Translations under genes and position numbers: made by a program
Shown here: positions 37,954 through 46,776 of the stretch, piece after piece
Layout of the letters: each line of letters opens with the position of its first letter
Position numbering within the stretch: the first letter of the stretch is position 1
NCBI GenBank assembly: GCA_001314655.1
Contig: LJSF01000034.1
Coordinates: 42,404-106,403, forward strand
DNA length: 64,000 bases
Reading direction: 5' to 3'
DNA from: Rhodobacteraceae bacterium HLUCCA08
GTDB lineage: Bacteria; Pseudomonadota; Alphaproteobacteria; Rhodobacterales; Rhodobacteraceae
Notes under the pieces: model-generated
What the model was told of the DNA's origin: nothing
Seen by the model: the letters and a program-made list of their open reading frames with translations, nothing else
The model's database searches: none

Positions 37954-38109
37954 TCACCGGCGACCCGGGACCAGCAGGATGACAAGAAGGATGCCCGCGC
38001 TTCCGGCGCGCCACAGCGCCGGGACCAGGCCCGCCTGTGCATTGGGTCCGACCAGGCCGGATGCGCCCGAGGCATCGTGGACCAGCCGGACCGATGCGCC
38101 CGGGGTCAA
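37954..38109 (-). CDS. Possible 51-codon membrane peptide
   Basis: A short open frame from TTG at 38109 begins LTPGASVRLVHDASG and ends with a hydrophobic stretch and a basic tail (SAGILLVILLVPGRR). Codon use fits the genome and it fills part of the gap between YbjN and proC. There is no clear ribosome-binding site; it could also be the remnant of a longer gene whose start is lost. Confidence 0.25.
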   Translation of the reverse strand: MTPGASVRLVHDASGASGLVGPNAQAGLVPALWRAGSAGILLVILLVPGRR

Positions 38110-38137
38110 GCCGGCAAGGGCGCGCCCGCGGGTCCGG

Positions 38138-38641
38138 TCAGGCGGTGCCGTAGGCCTCGCAGATGGCGATGCCCATCGCCTCGGCCGGGTCGCGATCGGC
38201 CCAGCAGACCAGCTGGAAGGCGGGGTAATAGCGTTCGGCCGACAGCACCGCGGCGCGGATCATCGTATCCACCTGATCCGGCCCCGCGATCTGCTCACCA
38301 GCCAGGACAAGCCCGTACCGATAGACCATCATCTTCTGCTCGGCCCAGTAGGTGAAGGCCCCGGCCCAGCAATTGTCATTGGCCCGGTTCAGGCAATCAT
38401 ACAGCGCCGGCAGGCGGTCCTCGGGCGGCTCCATCTCGAAGGTGCAGATCAGCCGCAGCGTCTCGTCATAGCCCGACCAGGCCAGGGTGATCGAATAGGT
38501 CCGCCACTGGCCCTCGACCGCCATGGCGATCTGGTCGTCGGTGATCCGGTCGAATTCCCAGTCGTGATGCTCGGCGATGTGTTCGACCAGGTCGATCGGG
38601 TGAAGCTCGTCTGCGTCGGGGATCTGCTCGGTCAGTGCCAT
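38138..38641 (-). CDS. YbjN domain-containing protein
   Basis: This 167-residue protein belongs to the YbjN family, relatives of type III secretion chaperone-like folds. Visible features are LVEHIAEHHDWEFDRITDDQ, the long aromatic segment CWAGAFTYWAEQKMMVYRYG and an acidic N-terminus. The function of family members is not established; in E. coli YbjN affects motility and stress responses. AGGAGGCC precedes ATG 38641. Two CGCTAGC motifs lie just upstream. Confidence 0.9.
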   Translation of the reverse strand: MALTEQIPDADELHPIDLVEHIAEHHDWEFDRITDDQIAMAVEGQWRTYSITLAWSGYDETLRLICTFEMEPPEDRLPALYDCLNRANDNCWAGAFTYWAEQKMMVYRYGLVLAGEQIAGPDQVDTMIRAAVLSAERYYPAFQLVCWADRDPAEAMGIAICEAYGTA

Positions 38642-39082
38642 GGCGTGGCCTCCTGTCACGCTAGCGGAGGGTCGTGGCATCGCCCCAAGCGCTAGCTGCC
38701 TGCTCAAGGAAGGGCGTTCGTTGACGCACCCCCTACAACATATCGTGGGGGAGCCGAGGGCCGCCTGTAAAGCACTTTCTTGGGGATAACCGGGAAAATC
38801 GGTGGAGAAACACATCGCCGGACGCCAAGGCGACAGGCGTATGACACCGCCACGTCGGCCCGATGACAGGCCCCGCCTCTTTGGGTCGGAACTATCCCGG
38901 GGGGAAGGCCCGGACGACGATCGGCCCGGGGGGAGGCCCGGCCAAGGGCCGGGTCGGAGGGCGGCGCGCCCATGCCGCCGTTGCCACGATCACGGACCCA
39001 TGGCCCCGGCACCCGCCCGGCCACGGGCGCCGATCGCGCGCGGGGGCGCGCTCAAGCCTGCGCGCGCGCCAGCGCGCTCCGC
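38642..39082. other. Intergenic region (441 bases), no gene seen
   Basis: No coding region is supported. The YbjN side holds CGCTAGCG (38659-38666) and GCTAGC (38691-38696), 30 bases apart, which could be an operator pair. A GC hairpin, CCCGGCC-AAG-GGCCGGG, lies at 38937-38953 downstream of ubiK without a T-run. The rest is GC-rich with several short open frames that look like noise. Confidence 0.55.
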
Positions 39083-39337
39083 TTATTTCTTGCCGCGCGG
39101 CGCCGTTTCCAGCGCCTCGATCCGGGCCTTCAGCGCCGCGTTCTCTTCGCGGGCCTTCTGGGCCATGGCACGAACCGCGTCGAATTCCTCGCGGGTGACG
39201 AAATCGCGCTTGGCCAGCCAGCGATCCATCATCGAGTTCATCGCCGTCTGCGCCTCGTCCCGCGCGCCCTGGGCCACGCCCATGGCATTGGTCATCAATT
39301 GCGACAGGTCGTCGAGTACCTTGTTTCGGCTCTGCAT
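39083..39337 (-). CDS. ubiK: Ubiquinone biosynthesis accessory factor UbiK
   Basis: This 84-residue protein has the BMFP/YqiC architecture: an amphipathic N-terminal helix (LDDLSQLMTNAMG), a middle segment NSMMDRWLAKRDFVTREEFDAV and a C-terminal coiled coil (AREENAALKARIEALE). UbiK assists the late soluble ubiquinone-synthesis complex with UbiJ. The sequence matches length and pattern of the family closely. It diverges from lgt, as in many Rhodobacterales. Confidence 0.9.
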   Translation of the reverse strand: MQSRNKVLDDLSQLMTNAMGVAQGARDEAQTAMNSMMDRWLAKRDFVTREEFDAVRAMAQKAREENAALKARIEALETAPRGKK

Positions 39338-39438
39338 GTCAGTCTCCGCTCACGCTGTCCCCTATATGGGCCGCCCGGGCGTCCGGGGCAAGCCGGGCGG
39401 CGGTTGACACTTTGCCGGCCCGGCGCCAATGAGACCCC

Positions 39439-40368
39439 ATGCTGGCAACGATCCCCTTTCCCGACATCTCGCCCGAGATCTTCTCGATCTCGGCCTTCGG
39501 TCGGGACTTCGCCCTGCGCTGGTACGCGCTGGCCTATATCGTCGGCATCCTGATCGGCTGGCGCATCGTCGTGGCGGCGGTCCGGCGCCCCGGCCTGTGG
39601 GGTCCGCGTGGCGCCCCGCTGGACGCCGCGCAGGTCGAGGATCTGCTGACCTGGGTGATCCTGGGCGTCATCCTGGGCGGCCGCCTGGGCTATGTGCTGT
39701 TCTACAAGTTCGGCTATTACATCCAGAACCCGCTCGAGATCTTCCAGGTCTGGCAGGGCGGCATGGCCTTTCACGGCGGATTCCTGGGCGTGGTGCTGGC
39801 GGTCTGGTGGACCTGCCGCAAATACAAGGCCCGGCTGGGCGACGTGGCCAACCTGCTGGCGCTGGCCACCCCGCCGGCGCTGCTGCTGGGCCGGACCGCG
39901 AATTTCATCAATGCCGAGCTTTACGGCCGCGCCACCGACGCGCCCTGGGGCGTGATCTTTCCGTCGATGTGCATCGACCCGGCCGCGCAGGGCTGCCCGG
40001 CGGCGGGAGAGTGGTTCTATACCGGGGCCGAGGTCGCCCGCCATCCCAGCCAGCTTTACGAGGCCGGGATGGAGGGGGTGATCCTGGGCGCGATCCTGCT
40101 GATCCTGGCCTTCGGGCGCGGCTGGCTGCAACGGCCCTGGTCGCTGACCGGCCTGTTCCTGGCCGGTTATGGCAGCGCCCGGTTCATCGTCGAGTTCTTC
40201 CGCCAGCCCGACGTGCAATTCGTCACTCCGGGCAACCCGGTCGGCCTGGCGCTGCATGTCGACGGCTACGGGCTGACCATGGGGCAGGTGCTGTCGCTGC
40301 CGATGATCCTGGTCGGCCTGGCGCTGTTGATCTGGTCGGCGCGCCGGGCCCGCACCGCGCCCGCATGA
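39439..40368 (+). CDS. lgt: Prolipoprotein diacylglyceryl transferase
   Basis: This 309-residue inner-membrane enzyme transfers diacylglycerol to the lipobox Cys of prelipoproteins. Seven hydrophobic helices can be seen. Conserved motifs include [12 protein letters not shown] with the key His, [14 protein letters not shown] (the Lgt signature) and [12 protein letters not shown]. The start follows the pattern [15 protein letters not shown], common in relatives. It is the first gene of a three-gene translationally coupled operon. Confidence 0.96.
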   Translation: MLATIPFPDISPEIFSISAFGRDFALRWYALAYIVGILIGWRIVVAAVRRPGLWGPRGAPLDAAQVEDLLTWVILGVILGGRLGYVLFYKFGYYIQNPLEIFQVWQGGMAFHGGFLGVVLAVWWTCRKYKARLGDVANLLALATPPALLLGRTANFINAELYGRATDAPWGVIFPSMCIDPAAQGCPAAGEWFYTGAEVARHPSQLYEAGMEGVILGAILLILAFGRGWLQRPWSLTGLFLAGYGSARFIVEFFRQPDVQFVTPGNPVGLALHVDGYGLTMGQVLSLPMILVGLALLIWSARRARTAPA

Positions 40369-41423
40369 CGCCGCTGGGCGAGCGTCTGCGCGCGCGGATC
40401 GCCGCCACCGGCCCGATCAGCCTGGCCGAGTACATGGCCGAATGCCTGCTGAACCCGGACCACGGCTATTACGCCACCCGTGACCCGCTGGGCGCCGGTG
40501 GCGATTTCACGACGGCGCCCGAAATCAGCCAGATGTTCGGCGAACTGCTGGGCCTGGCGCTGGCCCGGGCCTGGCTCGACCAGGGGGCGCCGGCGCCGTT
40601 CACCCTGGCCGAGCTTGGCCCGGGCCGCGGCACGCTGATGGCGGATGCGCTGCGCGCCGGATCCTCGGTGCCGGGCTTTGCCGCCGCCGCGCAGGTCACG
40701 CTCATCGAGGCCTCGGCCTCTCTTCGCGCGATCCAGGCCGAACGCCTGCCCGACGCCGCGCATCTGGACCGTGCCGACGCCCTGCCCGAGGCGCCGCTGT
40801 TCCTGCTGGCCAACGAATTCTTCGATGCCCTGCCGATCCGGCAGTTCCGGCGCGATCCGGCCGGCTGGCGCGAGGTGATGGTCGGCCTGACAGGCGATGC
40901 GCTGGCCCCGGCCCTGTCCGATCCGGCACCGCTGGCCGCGCTGGAGCACCGGCTGGCCGACACCGTACCGGGCGACATCGTCGAAACCTGCCCGGCCCTG
41001 CCCGGCATCGCCGCCGCGATCGGCGCCCGGATCGCGCGTCACGGCGGCGCCGCGCTGATCGTCGATTACGGCGACTGGCGCAGCCAGGGCGATACCTTCC
41101 AGGCGGTGGCCGGCCATGCCCCGGCCGATCCTTTCGCCGCCCCCGGCACCGCGGACCTCACGGCCCATGTCGATTTCGAAGCGCTCGCCCGTGCCGCCGC
41201 CCCTGCCGCGCATACGCGGCTGGCCACCCAGGGGCTGGTGCTGGAGCGGCTCGGCATCACCGAACGGGCCCGCGCCCTGGCGAACGGGCTGACCGGTGCG
41301 CGGCTGGATGCCCATGTCGCGGCCCATCGCCGCTTGACCCATCCGGCCGAGATGGGTCACCTGTTCAAGGTGCTGGGCCTTTACCCGCCCGGCGCCACCC
41401 CGCCACCCGGACTGGAGCCATGA
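40365..41423 (+). CDS. SAM-dependent methyltransferase, MidA/NDUFAF7 family
   Basis: This 352-residue protein matches the MidA family. The mitochondrial homologue NDUFAF7 methylates an Arg of a complex I subunit. Visible are [19 protein letters not shown], the SAM-site [16 protein letters not shown] near residue 85 and [15 protein letters not shown] near 145. It overlaps lgt and pgeF by 4 bases each. The start MTPLGERL is clear. A role in complex I assembly is inferred from the homologue. Confidence 0.9.
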   Translation: MTPLGERLRARIAATGPISLAEYMAECLLNPDHGYYATRDPLGAGGDFTTAPEISQMFGELLGLALARAWLDQGAPAPFTLAELGPGRGTLMADALRAGSSVPGFAAAAQVTLIEASASLRAIQAERLPDAAHLDRADALPEAPLFLLANEFFDALPIRQFRRDPAGWREVMVGLTGDALAPALSDPAPLAALEHRLADTVPGDIVETCPALPGIAAAIGARIARHGGAALIVDYGDWRSQGDTFQAVAGHAPADPFAAPGTADLTAHVDFEALARAAAPAAHTRLATQGLVLERLGITERARALANGLTGARLDAHVAAHRRLTHPAEMGHLFKVLGLYPPGATPPPGLEP

Positions 41424-42175
41424 CGCTCGACATCATCACCTGTGCAGCCCTGACACCGATCCGCCACGGCTTTTTCACCCGTCGCGGCGGGGCCTCGTCG
41501 GGGGTGTTCGCCGGGCTCAATTGCGGCTTCGGCAGTTCCGACCAGCACGAGGCGGTGACGATCAACCGCGAACGCGTGGCCGCTGCGATGGGTGTCGCGC
41601 CGGAGGCCCTGATCGGCGCGCATCAGGTGCATTCGGCCGATGTGGTCACCGTGACCGGCCCCGAGGATGGCGGCGCCCGCGCCGACGGCCTGGTCACCGA
41701 CCGGCCCGGCCTGGCGCTGACGGTGCTGACCGCCGATTGCCAGCCGGTCCTGCTGGCCGACCGCACCGCCGGGGTGATCGGCGCCGCCCATGCGGGCTGG
41801 CGCGGCGCGCTGGCCGGGATCCTCGAGACGGTGCTGGAGGCGATGGAAGCGCTGGGCGCCCGACGTGCCGACATCGCCGCGGTGATCGGCCCGACGATCA
41901 GCCAGCGCGCCTACGAGGTCGGCCCGGAATTCCTGGACGATTTCCTGGCCGAGGATCCGACCCATGCCCGGTTCTTTGCCGGCGGCACCGGCGACCGGAT
42001 GCAGTTCGACCTGCCCGCCTTCGGTCTGCACCGGCTGCGCGCGGCCGGGATCGGCCATGCCGAATGGACCCGGCACTGCACCTATGCCGACCCGGAGCGA
42101 TTCTATTCCTTTCGCCGCAGCACCCATGCCCGCGAAGCCGATTACGGACGGCTGATTTCCGCGATCTGCCTGTGA
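41420..42175 (+). CDS. pgeF: Peptidoglycan editing factor PgeF (multicopper polyphenol oxidase family)
   Basis: This 251-residue protein of the YfiH/laccase-domain family has FFTRRGGASSGVFAGLNC near residue 18, HQVHSADV, LTADCQPVLL and AAHAGWRGALAGI, giving the conserved His-Cys-His metal site. PgeF removes L-Ser-containing mispeptides from peptidoglycan precursors. It ends with FYSFRRSTHAREADYGRL, the normal C-terminal signature. A hairpin lies just downstream (42229-42258). Confidence 0.92.
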   Translation: MTLDIITCAALTPIRHGFFTRRGGASSGVFAGLNCGFGSSDQHEAVTINRERVAAAMGVAPEALIGAHQVHSADVVTVTGPEDGGARADGLVTDRPGLALTVLTADCQPVLLADRTAGVIGAAHAGWRGALAGILETVLEAMEALGARRADIAAVIGPTISQRAYEVGPEFLDDFLAEDPTHARFFAGGTGDRMQFDLPAFGLHRLRAAGIGHAEWTRHCTYADPERFYSFRRSTHAREADYGRLISAICL

Positions 42176-42228
42176 ACACGGCGGAACCGCGACACCGGGC
42201 GCCATGGTTTCGCCCGATTTCGCGACGA

Positions 42229-42258
42229 AACAATCCGCCCGATCAGAGCGGGATTGTT
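42229..42258 (+). terminator. Hairpin after pgeF
   Basis: AACAATCC pairs with GGATTGTT around a loop of 14 bases. It is 53 bases after the pgeF stop. The arms are AT-rich at the ends and the T tail is only two bases, so termination is possible but not certain. Confidence 0.4.
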
Positions 42259-42451
42259 GCCGGCATCGCCATCGGGCCTTGAAACAAAGGCGCCCCGCAC
42301 CGCTGGTCAATTCCGGCACGAACGCCAAGATTGTCGCCGGTCGCTGAACAAAAAACTTTCGACGAATGCGCGCAAGGCCAAAGTCATGCCGTTTTCGATC
42401 GCGATCCTGAGGGCAATGGCGAAACAGCCACGAGCAGTCAGAGGACAGACC

Positions 42452-42619
42452 ATGAAGATCAAGACACGCTGGATGAACGGGATCCTCGCCGAGGCCGAGG
42501 CGTGCACGGTCCGCATGCCCTGGGAACGCGGCCTGCGGCGGCAAGCCTTCATCGCCAGCCGCCGTGCCGTGGACCAGCTGCGCACGACCGGCACACGGAC
42601 GGCGCGACCCGCCGCCTGA
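42452..42619 (+). CDS. Small conserved basic protein (55 aa)
   Basis: This 55-residue protein begins [17 protein letters not shown] and continues [18 protein letters not shown]. It has a good AGAGGACAGACC leader just before the ATG at 42452. Similar very short basic proteins with a PW-x-RG-x-RR-x-AFI core are, as I recall, common in Rhodobacterales, which is why I call it real; the function is unknown. It is followed by an intrinsic terminator, confirming a separate transcript. Confidence 0.75.
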   Translation: MKIKTRWMNGILAEAEACTVRMPWERGLRRQAFIASRRAVDQLRTTGTRTARPAA

Positions 42620-42651
42620 TCCCACCCCCCCGCATTTCATTCCCTCGAACT

Positions 42652-42684
42652 GGGCCGCCGTCTCTCTCCGGCGGTCCTTTTTCG
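42652..42684 (+). terminator. Intrinsic terminator after the 55-aa gene
   Basis: CCGCCG (42655-42660) pairs with CGGCGG (42669-42674) around TCTCTCTC, followed by TCCTTTTTC. The GC stem plus T-run on the plus strand fits a rho-independent terminator. Confidence 0.7.
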
Positions 42685-42886
42685 TTGGGCTCGAATCGGA
42701 ATGTGGCAGCGCTGTCCTTGCGCCGCGAACAATCCACCGAGGCATCCGGCGATTGACGCCACGACACGGGCCAATGTGCGGGGAATTTTGACAGCGACGC
42801 ATCCTTGGCGCCACATTCGGGGCAAGTTCAATTCCCGTTTGTTGTCGGTGGGGGCCGGCAGATGTGGACCCAAAACAGGTGTTCGC

Positions 42887-43684
42887 ATGACCAGTCTCCC
42901 GTTTCGCGCCAACCGCCTCTCGGCGCAAAATGTTTCCTCCCGGTCCGAGTTCGACCGGACCGCTCGAACAGACGGACGGCCTCGGCGCAGCCAGCCTCTC
43001 ATGCGCCGCTATGAGGCCGTCCACCTGCTTCCCAACGGGGATATCGGCGAAACCCAGCGTCTGGCCCCGGCCATACCCGCCTTTGAAACCGCATTCTCTG
43101 CCATGGCCCGCGGCACCCTTCTGCCCACCGAAAAGGGTATGATGGCGATCGAGGACCTGTTGCCCGGCGACCGGGTCAGAACCGTCGATGCCGGGTTCCA
43201 GACCTTGCTGTGGCGCGGTTCGATCACCGTCGTCCCGGCTGTCGCCGGACAACAGGACGCGGCCGGAACCCTGACCCGGATCGCCGCCGACGCGCTGGGC
43301 ATCGGGCGGCCGATGCCCGACCTGCTGCTTGGCCCCGGCGCCCGGCTGCATCACCGCGCCCCGGTGATCCATACGGTCACCGGCCATGATGCGGCCTTCG
43401 TGCCGGCCCGCGACTTCATCGACGGCGTGAGCGTGATCGAGGTCACGCCGCAAAGTCCGGTCCAGGTGTTCCAACTGGGCTTTGCCGGCCATCACCGGAT
43501 CACCGCCAACGGGGTCGAGATCGACACGATGAACCCCGGCGGCCGGATGGAAACCAACCTGCAGGGTGAGATGCTGACGCTTTACCTGTCGCTGTTCCCG
43601 CATGTGTCCGGGCTGGGGGATTTCGGCCCGCTCGCCCTGCCGCGCCTGTCGCTGTCGGATATCGACCTGTTCAACGTCGCCTGA
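42887..43684 (+). CDS. Hint domain-containing protein
   Basis: This 265-residue protein has a Hint/intein-like domain: ARGTLLPTEKGMMAIEDLLPGDRV near residues 84-107, LLLGPGARLHHRAP and FDGVSVIEV-like DGVSVIEVTPQSP. In autoprocessing Hint proteins the domain begins with Cys; here the position reads FSAMARGT, so self-cleavage may be lost. Rhodobacterales carry many such proteins of unknown role. I use the ATG at 42887, because the upstream part of the open frame lacks coding character. A similar protein with the Cys is at 52331. Confidence 0.85.
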   Translation: MTSLPFRANRLSAQNVSSRSEFDRTARTDGRPRRSQPLMRRYEAVHLLPNGDIGETQRLAPAIPAFETAFSAMARGTLLPTEKGMMAIEDLLPGDRVRTVDAGFQTLLWRGSITVVPAVAGQQDAAGTLTRIAADALGIGRPMPDLLLGPGARLHHRAPVIHTVTGHDAAFVPARDFIDGVSVIEVTPQSPVQVFQLGFAGHHRITANGVEIDTMNPGGRMETNLQGEMLTLYLSLFPHVSGLGDFGPLALPRLSLSDIDLFNVA

Positions 43685-43708
43685 CCCGCTGCCGGCGCCG
43701 CCGGGCGC

Positions 43709-43730
43709 AAGGATTTTATATAAAATCCTT
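43709..43730. terminator. 22-bp perfect palindrome between convergent genes
   Basis: AAGGATTTTATATAAAATCC TT is a perfect palindrome with AT-rich centre lying 24 bases after the Hint gene and 8 bases from the Lrp stop. Either strand gives a stem with a T-run, so a bidirectional terminator is the simplest reading. Confidence 0.6.
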
Positions 43731-43738
43731 GTACGCGC

Positions 43739-44239
43739 TCAGGCCTCGCGCGCCAGCCTGGCTTCGAGAACGTCGAACGGCACACCGGGTTCATCCTTGG
43801 CCCCCCGGATCACCAGCGAGGTCTTGACGCTGGCGACATTGTCGGCAGCGGTCAGTTCCTCGGTCAGGAAAATCTGGAAACTGCGCAGGTCGGGGGCCAC
43901 GCATTTCAGGATGAAATCGACCTCGCCGTTCAGCATGTGGCATTCGCGGACCAGGGGCCAGTCGCGGCAGCGTGCCTCGAAGGCCGACAGGTCCTTTTCC
44001 GCCTGGCTCTGCAGCCCGACCATGGCAAAGACCTGCACTTCGAAGCCCAGTTCGCGCGCATCCACATCGGCGTGGTAGCCGCGGATGAATCCCTGCTCCT
44101 CGAGCGTGCGGACCCGGCGCAGGCAGGGCGGGGCCGAAATTCCCACGCGCCGGGCCAGTTCGACATTGGTCATCCGGCCGTCATCCTGCAATTCCTGCAG
44201 GATCTTGCGGTCGATTTCGTCCAGACGTGCCCCGGGCAT
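43739..44239 (-). CDS. Lrp/AsnC family transcriptional regulator
   Basis: This 166-residue regulator has an N-terminal helix-turn-helix (NVELARRVGISAPPCLRRVRTLEE, about 25-48) and a C-terminal RAM/AsnC effector domain with GEVDFILKCV near 110. Octameric Lrp-like proteins respond to amino acids. GAGGGGAG lies before ATG 44239. It diverges from trxB, sharing the 172-bp region, so trxB could be a target, or that arrangement may simply be conserved synteny. Confidence 0.93.
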   Translation of the reverse strand: MPGARLDEIDRKILQELQDDGRMTNVELARRVGISAPPCLRRVRTLEEQGFIRGYHADVDARELGFEVQVFAMVGLQSQAEKDLSAFEARCRDWPLVRECHMLNGEVDFILKCVAPDLRSFQIFLTEELTAADNVASVKTSLVIRGAKDEPGVPFDVLEARLAREA

Positions 44240-44411
44240 TGCCGCGCTCCCCTCGGAAATTTCGCGAACACTACGCCGCAGCAGGCGCGAGCGCAATAAT
44301 GTTTCGCAGTCGCGCAAGATCATTGCGGAATCGCCTGCAATCGGACCGCCCCCTTCTCAGCGGCGGTCACTGGGCTTATATGGGCGCAACCCGTCGCAAC
44401 AGGAGCCCACC

Positions 44412-45377
44412 ATGGCCGAGACCCGCCGCACCAAAGTCCTGATCGTCGGCTCCGGCCCGGCCGGGTATACCGCCGGTGTCTATGCCGCCCGCGCCATGCT
44501 GGAGCCGATCCTGGTCCAGGGGATGGAACCCGGCGGGCAGCTGACCACCACCACCGAGGTGGAGAACTGGCCCGGCCACACGGAAATCCAGGGCCCCGAG
44601 CTGATGGTCAACATGGAAGCCCATGCCAAGGCGATGGGCTGCGAGGTGATCACCGACATCATCACCGCGATCGATTTCGAAAAACGCCCCTTCACGGCCC
44701 GATCCGACAGCGGCACGGTCTATGTCGCCGACGCGATCATCCTGGCCACCGGCGCGCGCGCGAAATGGCTGGGCCTGCCGAGCGAGGAAAAGTTCAAGGG
44801 CTTCGGCGTTTCCGCCTGCGCGACCTGCGACGGGTTCTTCTATCGCGGCCAGGAGATCGTGGTGATCGGCGGCGGCAACACGGCGGTCGAAGAGGCGCTG
44901 TTCCTGACCAATTTCGCCTCCAAGGTCACGCTGGTCCATCGTCGGGACGCTCTGCGCTCCGAAAAGATCCTGCAGGACCGTCTGTTCAAGAACCCCAAGG
45001 TGGAAATCCTGTGGGATCACCAGCTGGACGAGGTCTATGGCACCGACAACCCGCTGGGCGTCGAAGGGGTCAAGGTCAAGCATGTGAAGACCGGCGCGGT
45101 CACGGATATTCCCGCCAAGGGCGTCTTCATCGCCATCGGCCATGCCCCGGCCAACGAACTGGTCAGGGACGTGCTGGAAACCCATATGGGCGGCTATGTC
45201 GTGACCCGGCCCGACAGCACCGAAACCTCCATCCCCGGCATTTTCGCCGCCGGCGATCTGACCGATCACAAATACCGCCAGGCGGTGACCAGCGCCGGCA
45301 TGGGCTGCATGGCCGCGCTGGAGGCCGAACGCTGGCTGGCCGAGCAAGGCGACGACGTGGAGATCGCCGCAGAATAG
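44412..45377 (+). CDS. trxB: Thioredoxin-disulfide reductase
   Basis: This 321-residue flavoenzyme keeps thioredoxin reduced with NADPH. The FAD loop LIVGSGPAGYTAGVYAARA is at residues 9-27, the redox-active site is CATC in SACATCDGFF near 137-146, the NADPH loop is VVIGGGNTAVEEALFL and the C-terminal FAD segment is GIFAAGDLTDHKYRQAVT. AACAGGAG precedes the ATG at 44412. Length is standard. Confidence 0.97.
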   Translation: MAETRRTKVLIVGSGPAGYTAGVYAARAMLEPILVQGMEPGGQLTTTTEVENWPGHTEIQGPELMVNMEAHAKAMGCEVITDIITAIDFEKRPFTARSDSGTVYVADAIILATGARAKWLGLPSEEKFKGFGVSACATCDGFFYRGQEIVVIGGGNTAVEEALFLTNFASKVTLVHRRDALRSEKILQDRLFKNPKVEILWDHQLDEVYGTDNPLGVEGVKVKHVKTGAVTDIPAKGVFIAIGHAPANELVRDVLETHMGGYVVTRPDSTETSIPGIFAAGDLTDHKYRQAVTSAGMGCMAALEAERWLAEQGDDVEIAAE

Positions 45378-45438
45378 GCGCGACGCCGGTCGAGCGGCGA
45401 GGGGCACAGAACGTTCGGTGACCAGGGAAGGGAACGCC

Positions 45439-46548
45439 ATGTCTGTTCAGCCAAACGACCCACTGCACGTTGTTCCGCTCTCCGAGGACACGTCCCAGAC
45501 CATCCGGAACGCCCGGGTGATTTGCATCCTGTTCATGATGACGGTCCATATCTGGCCCGGATCGGAGCGCATCCTCGCCGCCGACGTGCCCGACCTTCAC
45601 CACGTCTTCTACACGATCGTCGTCGACTATTTCGGCCGCGCCTCGGTACCCCTTCTCAGCATCTTCTCTGGCATTCTGCTCGCCCAGTCGGTGTCTGGGA
45701 AGACCGCCTATCTCAAGATCGCCGCGAAGAAGGCCTACACTCTAGTGCCGCCGATCGTGTTCTGGTCGGTGCCGATCATCCTTTTGACTTTCGCAGCGCG
45801 CCTGGTCCTGGGGCGCGACGAGGAGGTGCCGACGACGCTGGTAGAGTGGCTGAACGCTCTGTTCGGGGTCTTTGGCGCGCCGGCGAACTCGCCCCTGCAT
45901 TTCCTACGCGACATCTTCATCATGTCGATCATCGGCCTAGCCGCCATCTTCGTGTTTCGCCGGAGCCAGATCCTGGCTCTCGCGTTGCTCGGCCTGTTCC
46001 TGTTCAACGAACATGACGGCGACGGCTTCATCCTTTTTCGCAACCAGATCGGCAGCTTCTACATCGCGGGCATGCTGATCGCGCTCTACGGCGCATCTAA
46101 CTGGGTTCCGCGCTGGACATTGGTCCTGGCCGTCCTCGTCATGAGCGAGGTTGTTAAACGGTTCCTCGCAGATCCGCTGCTAGCGTTCCACACCGAAACG
46201 GTGCTGCGCGCCCATCTGCCCCGCTTGGCAATGACCTTGCTGATGTGGCGGATCGGCGCCTCTATCTACCGGCTGGGTCCGCGCTTCATTGCCTCCATCA
46301 ACCGACTCGAACGGCACATCTTCGTTGTTTTTTGCAGTCACTCCGTCACGATCAAGTTTTTCGGCCTGTTCGCCCTGTTGACCGGACTCAGCGAAAACAG
46401 CGCAATCTATCTGGGGTTCTTTTTAGTCCAGGTGCCGATCTGCTTGGCCATTGGCGTCGTGCTCTCGATTGTGCTCAAGGACGTTCCGCTGGCGAATGGC
46501 GGCCGAAGGTCACGAGGCACAGCAGGCCTTGCCAAGGCCACGCCCTGA
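45439..46548 (+). CDS. Acyltransferase-3 family membrane protein
   Basis: This 369-residue protein matches the acyltransferase 3 family in pattern: the first helix has RNARVICILFMMTVHIWPG with the conserved H of the family and FGRASVPLLSIFSGILLAQ follows. About ten hydrophobic segments are visible. Members O-acetylate or succinylate polysaccharides or lipids. GGGAAGGGAACGCC precedes the ATG at 45439. Codon use is less biased to G/C at third positions than neighbours, suggesting horizontal gain. No polysaccharide genes are near. Confidence 0.82.
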   Translation: MSVQPNDPLHVVPLSEDTSQTIRNARVICILFMMTVHIWPGSERILAADVPDLHHVFYTIVVDYFGRASVPLLSIFSGILLAQSVSGKTAYLKIAAKKAYTLVPPIVFWSVPIILLTFAARLVLGRDEEVPTTLVEWLNALFGVFGAPANSPLHFLRDIFIMSIIGLAAIFVFRRSQILALALLGLFLFNEHDGDGFILFRNQIGSFYIAGMLIALYGASNWVPRWTLVLAVLVMSEVVKRFLADPLLAFHTETVLRAHLPRLAMTLLMWRIGASIYRLGPRFIASINRLERHIFVVFCSHSVTIKFFGLFALLTGLSENSAIYLGFFLVQVPICLAIGVVLSIVLKDVPLANGGRRSRGTAGLAKATP

Positions 46549-46776
46549 CGCAAGGGCAGGTCGCGGCGCCCACAAACGACCTGTGCTGCTTGTGTTGCAG
46601 GGGCACGCGAACACGAGGACCGCTTTCAAAACAAGTGAAATCTAAAACAACTCCACGGCAAACCGGGTAATTCGGCTCGGATGCGCGATTTTCCCGTTGC
46701 GCCGCTGGACTTTTGCCACAATCCGGGTCTACGCACCGCGCGAGCAGAAACCCCAGACTTTTTCGCGAGCCGTTCC

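Noticed and set aside
38802..39407. Long plus-strand frame overlapping ubiK
   Set aside because: Arg/Pro/Ala-rich noise; ubiK on the other strand has a clear family match.
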